A stretch of 64,000 nucleotides of DNA. It comes from an uncultured Clostridia bacterium (GTDB taxonomy: Bacteria > Bacillota > Clostridia > TANB77 > CAG-508). Position 1 is the first letter of the stretch. Every line of letters begins with the position of its first letter. The DNA lies in NCBI GenBank assembly GCA_934167095.1, contig CAKPKE010000008.1, positions 1 to 64,000 on the forward strand. Reading direction: 5' to 3'. This document shows positions 61,285-64,000 of this stretch, in pieces. The notes beneath the pieces are model-generated. The model was not told the origin of the DNA. It did not search any database and was given only the letters and a program-made list of their open reading frames with translations. Made by a program: the position numbers and the translations under genes.

Positions 61285-62172
61285 ATGATTTTTAAGGACT
61301 ACTATAAAATATTAGGCTTAGAGTCTAATAAAGTTAGCACAAATGATATTAAAGTAGCCTATAGAGAACAAGCTAAAAAATACCATCCAGATGTAAATAT
61401 AGGAAATAGAAACACAGAAGAAAGATTTAAAGATATAAATGAAGCCTATAACATATTGTCAAATCCAGCAACAAGAAAAAGATACGACAGAAATTGGAAT
61501 GCAAGAATAGGCAGAAAAAAAGCTAAAAAAAGCAATAATCAAAAAAGTAAATTAAGCGCAATAGACTTTATAAAACAGCTTTTGGGAATAAGTATAGAAA
61601 ATAAACAAAAGAAAAAAGATACTAAAGAACAAAAAATACCTTCTCAAGGAGAAAATGTTGAAACTTCAATTGAAATCTCCGTGATAGAAGGCTTCTTTGG
61701 CCTAAACAAAGAAATATCTCTTCGTACAATTGATGGAAAAATGAAAAAGTTTGATGTAAAAATTCCAGCAGGTATAAGAGATGGTGAAAAAATTAGATTA
61801 ATTGGACAAGGTAGACCAGGAAAAAATGGTGGAAAAAATGGTGATTTATTAATTAGAATAAATATTAATGACAATCAAGGTTATAAACTTGTTGGTTCTG
61901 ACATATATACTAATGTAAGTATAGCTCCATGGGAAGCCGTTTTAGGTACAAAAATTTTTGTTAATGCAATCGATGAAACAATAAATGTTTACATACCAAA
62001 AGGAAGCAATCTTGGAGATTCTATAAAAATTGAAAATAAAGGATATAGAGATGTAAAAACTGGAGGTAGAGGCTCTTTTATAATAAATATACATATTGCA
62101 ATGCCTAAAAATATCTCAAAAGAAGAAGAAAAGTTGTACAAACAACTGGAAAAACTAGCAAAAAAAGACTAA
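61285..62172 (+). CDS. DnaJ/CbpA-like Hsp40 without zinc domain
   Basis: The 295-residue protein has an N-terminal J domain with the HPD motif (KKYHPDVN near residue 34), a basic linker and C-terminal DnaJ substrate-binding domains (IRLIGQGRPGKNGGKNGDLLI; VSIAPWEAVLG). The CxxCxGxG zinc domain of true DnaJ is missing, so it is CbpA-like. It stimulates DnaK. The T4SS block C follows. Confidence 0.9.
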   Translation: MIFKDYYKILGLESNKVSTNDIKVAYREQAKKYHPDVNIGNRNTEERFKDINEAYNILSNPATRKRYDRNWNARIGRKKAKKSNNQKSKLSAIDFIKQLLGISIENKQKKKDTKEQKIPSQGENVETSIEISVIEGFFGLNKEISLRTIDGKMKKFDVKIPAGIRDGEKIRLIGQGRPGKNGGKNGDLLIRININDNQGYKLVGSDIYTNVSIAPWEAVLGTKIFVNAIDETINVYIPKGSNLGDSIKIENKGYRDVKTGGRGSFIINIHIAMPKNISKEEEKLYKQLEKLAKKD

Positions 62173-62188
62173 TTTACATAAAAATAAG

Positions 62189-62217
62189 TTGACATATTCT
62201 GCCATATAATGTATAAT
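62189..62217 (+). promoter_or_regulatory. Promoter of T4SS block C
   Basis: TTGACA (62189-62194), 17-bp spacer, TATAAT (62212-62217), a perfect consensus 45 bp before the ATG at 62263. Confidence 0.85.
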
Positions 62218-62262
62218 GGAAGAGTATTCAAAAGAAAAATTAATAATTTATAGAGGTGTAAA

Positions 62263-62787
62263 ATGGAATTTGTACCAGGAAAACATTTTAGTATAATGGA
62301 CCCACATAATGTAAATACAGTAATATATCAAATAAATAAAACAGGAAAAGATGAATTAGAGCAAGATGCACCAAAATTTACATTAGAAAGGTTAAAATGT
62401 AGAGAACAACTTGTTGGAAATAACAAGAAAAAAACATTTTTTGTAGATGATGTAGATGATGATGCAAAACAATTAATAATTTTATCTTTTGGACAAGATA
62501 AAGTAGTTGTAAATAACGGGGTACTGGATAATGATACTGTAAAAATATCAAGAAGACCAGCACCTGTAAAATTTGACACTTTATATTCAGAACAAGAATC
62601 TGAGTATAAAGATATAAAATACACCCCAAATTTAAAAAGACCAATAACAATAATAGACCCAGAAACAGCAGAAGAAGTAAAGCCTGTACTTTACTTCGAT
62701 AAAGAAACAAATGAAGTAAAAGGAAAGTGTAAATTAAAACCATATAAATCATATTTTGCCTTTGAGATTAGGCAAAACAATAATTAG
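62263..62787 (+). CDS. Hypothetical protein upstream of VirD4-like gene
   Basis: The 174-residue soluble protein is acidic in the middle (FVDDVDDDAKQ) and Lys/Pro-rich towards the end, with no membrane segment or recognised domain. It is followed 9 bp later by another small gene and then the coupling protein, so it probably belongs to the same transfer operon. Function is unknown. Confidence 0.7.
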   Translation: MEFVPGKHFSIMDPHNVNTVIYQINKTGKDELEQDAPKFTLERLKCREQLVGNNKKKTFFVDDVDDDAKQLIILSFGQDKVVVNNGVLDNDTVKISRRPAPVKFDTLYSEQESEYKDIKYTPNLKRPITIIDPETAEEVKPVLYFDKETNEVKGKCKLKPYKSYFAFEIRQNNN

Positions 62788-62796
62788 GAGGATGTA

Positions 62797-63018
62797 ATGG
62801 AAAGTACCAATACAAAAACTTTAGGAGAAGTAAATACTATAAGCTATACAGCAGATGAAAAAAGCAAAATAGTAAGTGTTGAAAAAGGCAAATCTATTAA
62901 AGCTTATGAAAATGTTCGTGACAATGAGCAAGAAATAGTTGGAATAAATCCTATAGTTATGGAACTAGTAAGAAATGTACAAAATGTACAATTAGAAAAT
63001 TCAAGAGACGAAAAATAA
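62797..63018 (+). CDS. Small hypothetical protein upstream of VirD4-like gene
   Basis: The 73-residue polar protein is preceded by TAGGAGGATG spacing and lies between the 174-residue protein and the coupling protein. No family recognised. It may be a small cytoplasmic regulator or partner of the coupling ATPase, on position alone. Confidence 0.65.
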   Translation: MESTNTKTLGEVNTISYTADEKSKIVSVEKGKSIKAYENVRDNEQEIVGINPIVMELVRNVQNVQLENSRDEK

Positions 63019-63042
63019 CCAAAAGAAAAGGTGATTATAATT

Positions 63043-64000
63043 ATGAATTATAAGATTGAAAAAGCAATAAAAAATAATAAAGTAACATTAATAGTATTTC
63101 CGATACTTTGGATAGTATTAGAAATACTATTAATTGCGCCTTGGGCGGTTTCTATTAGTAATAGTACAGTAAATGGAAAGTTTAATATATCAAAATTTTT
63201 AACTGAATTTGGAACTGAAGTAAGTAGTTTTAATGCATTTACTAGAATATCACAAAGCGGAGCAGGCGAAATATTTGGAAAATGGACACTAATTCTTACA
63301 ATAGTATTGCTAATTTGTTTAGTAATTTCAATAGTAAAAGCAAAACCAAAGCATGAATATGAAAATATTGAAAATGGTTCAAGCGACTGGTGCGAAGGTG
63401 GAGAACAATATAGAATATTAAACAAAAATAAAGGAATAATACTTGCCGAAAAAAATTACTTGCCAGTTGATAAAATAGGAAATGTAAATGTCCTAATTGT
63501 CGGTGGTTCTGGTTCTGGTAAATCATCAACATACTCAATTCCTAATGCGCATCAAATGTTAGGCTCTTATGTGTTTACTGATCCAAAAGGTGAATTATAC
63601 GATAAAACAGCAGGATATTTGAAAAAACATGGATACAACATAAAAGTTTTAAACTTAGTTAATCCACAAAATAGTGATGGATATAACCCACTTTTACATA
63701 TAACAAGCGATATTGATGTCGACGTTATTGCACATACCATAGTAAAAGGTCAAGAAGGTGAAGGAAAGGCATCAGATCCATTCTGGGACGATTCTGCTGA
63801 AACATTACTTAAAGCATTAATTTACTATTTGCTAACAACAAGAGATCCAGAAGAGCAAAACTTAGCTTCTTGTGCAGAACTTGTAAGAGCTGCAAATAGC
63901 AATAATGGAAGTAGCTTGCTTACAGAACTTATGCACGAATTGCCAGAAAATAGCCAAGCAAGAACAAACTATAAATCTATTGAAATTGCAACAGATAAAA
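63043..64000 (+). CDS. VirD4/TraG-type T4SS coupling ATPase (copy C), 3' end outside window
   Basis: An ATG after AAAGGTGAT opens a frame still open at the window edge (319 codons visible). Two membrane helices (~15-37 and ~84-103) flank an extracytoplasmic loop. The ATPase follows with Walker A VGGSGSGKSS near residue 152, then VFTDPKGELYDKT, YNPLLHI and DPFWDDSAETLLKALIYYLL, all typical of VirD4/TraG proteins. It is more canonical than the copy at 4497. Further T4SS genes, perhaps a relaxase, are expected to the right. Confidence 0.92.
   Translation, partial: MNYKIEKAIKNNKVTLIVFPILWIVLEILLIAPWAVSISNSTVNGKFNISKFLTEFGTEVSSFNAFTRISQSGAGEIFGKWTLILTIVLLICLVISIVKAKPKHEYENIENGSSDWCEGGEQYRILNKNKGIILAEKNYLPVDKIGNVNVLIVGGSGSGKSSTYSIPNAHQMLGSYVFTDPKGELYDKTAGYLKKHGYNIKVLNLVNPQNSDGYNPLLHITSDIDVDVIAHTIVKGQEGEGKASDPFWDDSAETLLKALIYYLLTTRDPEEQNLASCAELVRAANSNNGSSLLTELMHELPENSQARTNYKSIEIATDK

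Overview
The window is about 64 kb of a low-GC (roughly 30% by eye) Firmicutes chromosome around the replication origin. Gene order (rsmG-mnmG-mnmE-jag-yidC-yidD-rnpA-rpmH | oriC | dnaA-dnaN-recF-gyrB ... gyrA), strong AGGAGG ribosome-binding sites, TTGACA-N17-TATAAT/TAAAAT promoters and spore genes (spoIIR, spmA, spmB, sleB, ypeB, a GerMN protein, an AbrB/SpoVT regulator) point to a spore-forming, probably uncultured gut-type clostridium. No species can be named from the sequence alone.

Layout. 0-3 kb: a DUF4143 ATPase behind three 23-bp-spaced iterons, a small carbohydrate-binding protein, a short-chain dehydrogenase and an HNH nuclease. 3.4-4 kb: a tRNA operon (Lys, Glu, Thr) in which the Thr(UGU) gene is split by a 232-nt group I intron. 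4.3-7.7 kb: half of a type IV secretion system (coupling ATPase, VirB2-like, VirB6/TrbL-like and PrgI proteins), followed by DnaD/DnaC replication genes. 10-19.5 kb: two Ser tRNAs and the minus-strand parAB/rsmG/mnmG/mnmE/jag/yidC/yidD/rnpA/rpmH set. 19.6-21.5 kb: bipartite oriC around dnaA with a DnaA-trio/AT-rich unwinding element next to dnaN. 22.7-32 kb: recF, gyrB, a second T4SS block (VirB4 and neighbours) inserted between gyrB and gyrA, then gyrA. 32-49 kb: a giant acyl-CoA dehydratase activase-like protein, spore and RNA-modification genes, murA, hexose-phosphate metabolism, tRNA-Arg(CCU), tadA and dtd. 49.3-51 kb: two genes of clearly different composition. 51-64 kb: tRNA-Ser(CGA), SRP RNA, dnaX-ybaB-recR, a glycosyltransferase, sleB-ypeB, murF-ddl-yqeK, a DnaJ protein and the start of a third T4SS block with a second VirD4-type protein.

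Most striking observation: dnaX and spmB each need one +1 frameshift to reach their conserved C-termini, and in both the shift falls exactly on a CGG codon followed by A. By manual reading those are the only in-frame CGG codons in all native-looking genes of the window; CGG otherwise appears only in the two atypical genes at 49.3-50.9 kb. This suggests that CGG is unassigned or very poorly decoded and acts as a +1 recoding signal. Other unusual points are the tRNA-Thr group I intron, T4SS genes that appear to start with AUA or AUU (perhaps even UUA) after strong Shine-Dalgarno sequences, and a 32-bp paired DnaA-box element found twice before recF and once inside dnaX.

All identifications rest on reading motifs, gene order and general family knowledge; no database search was run.
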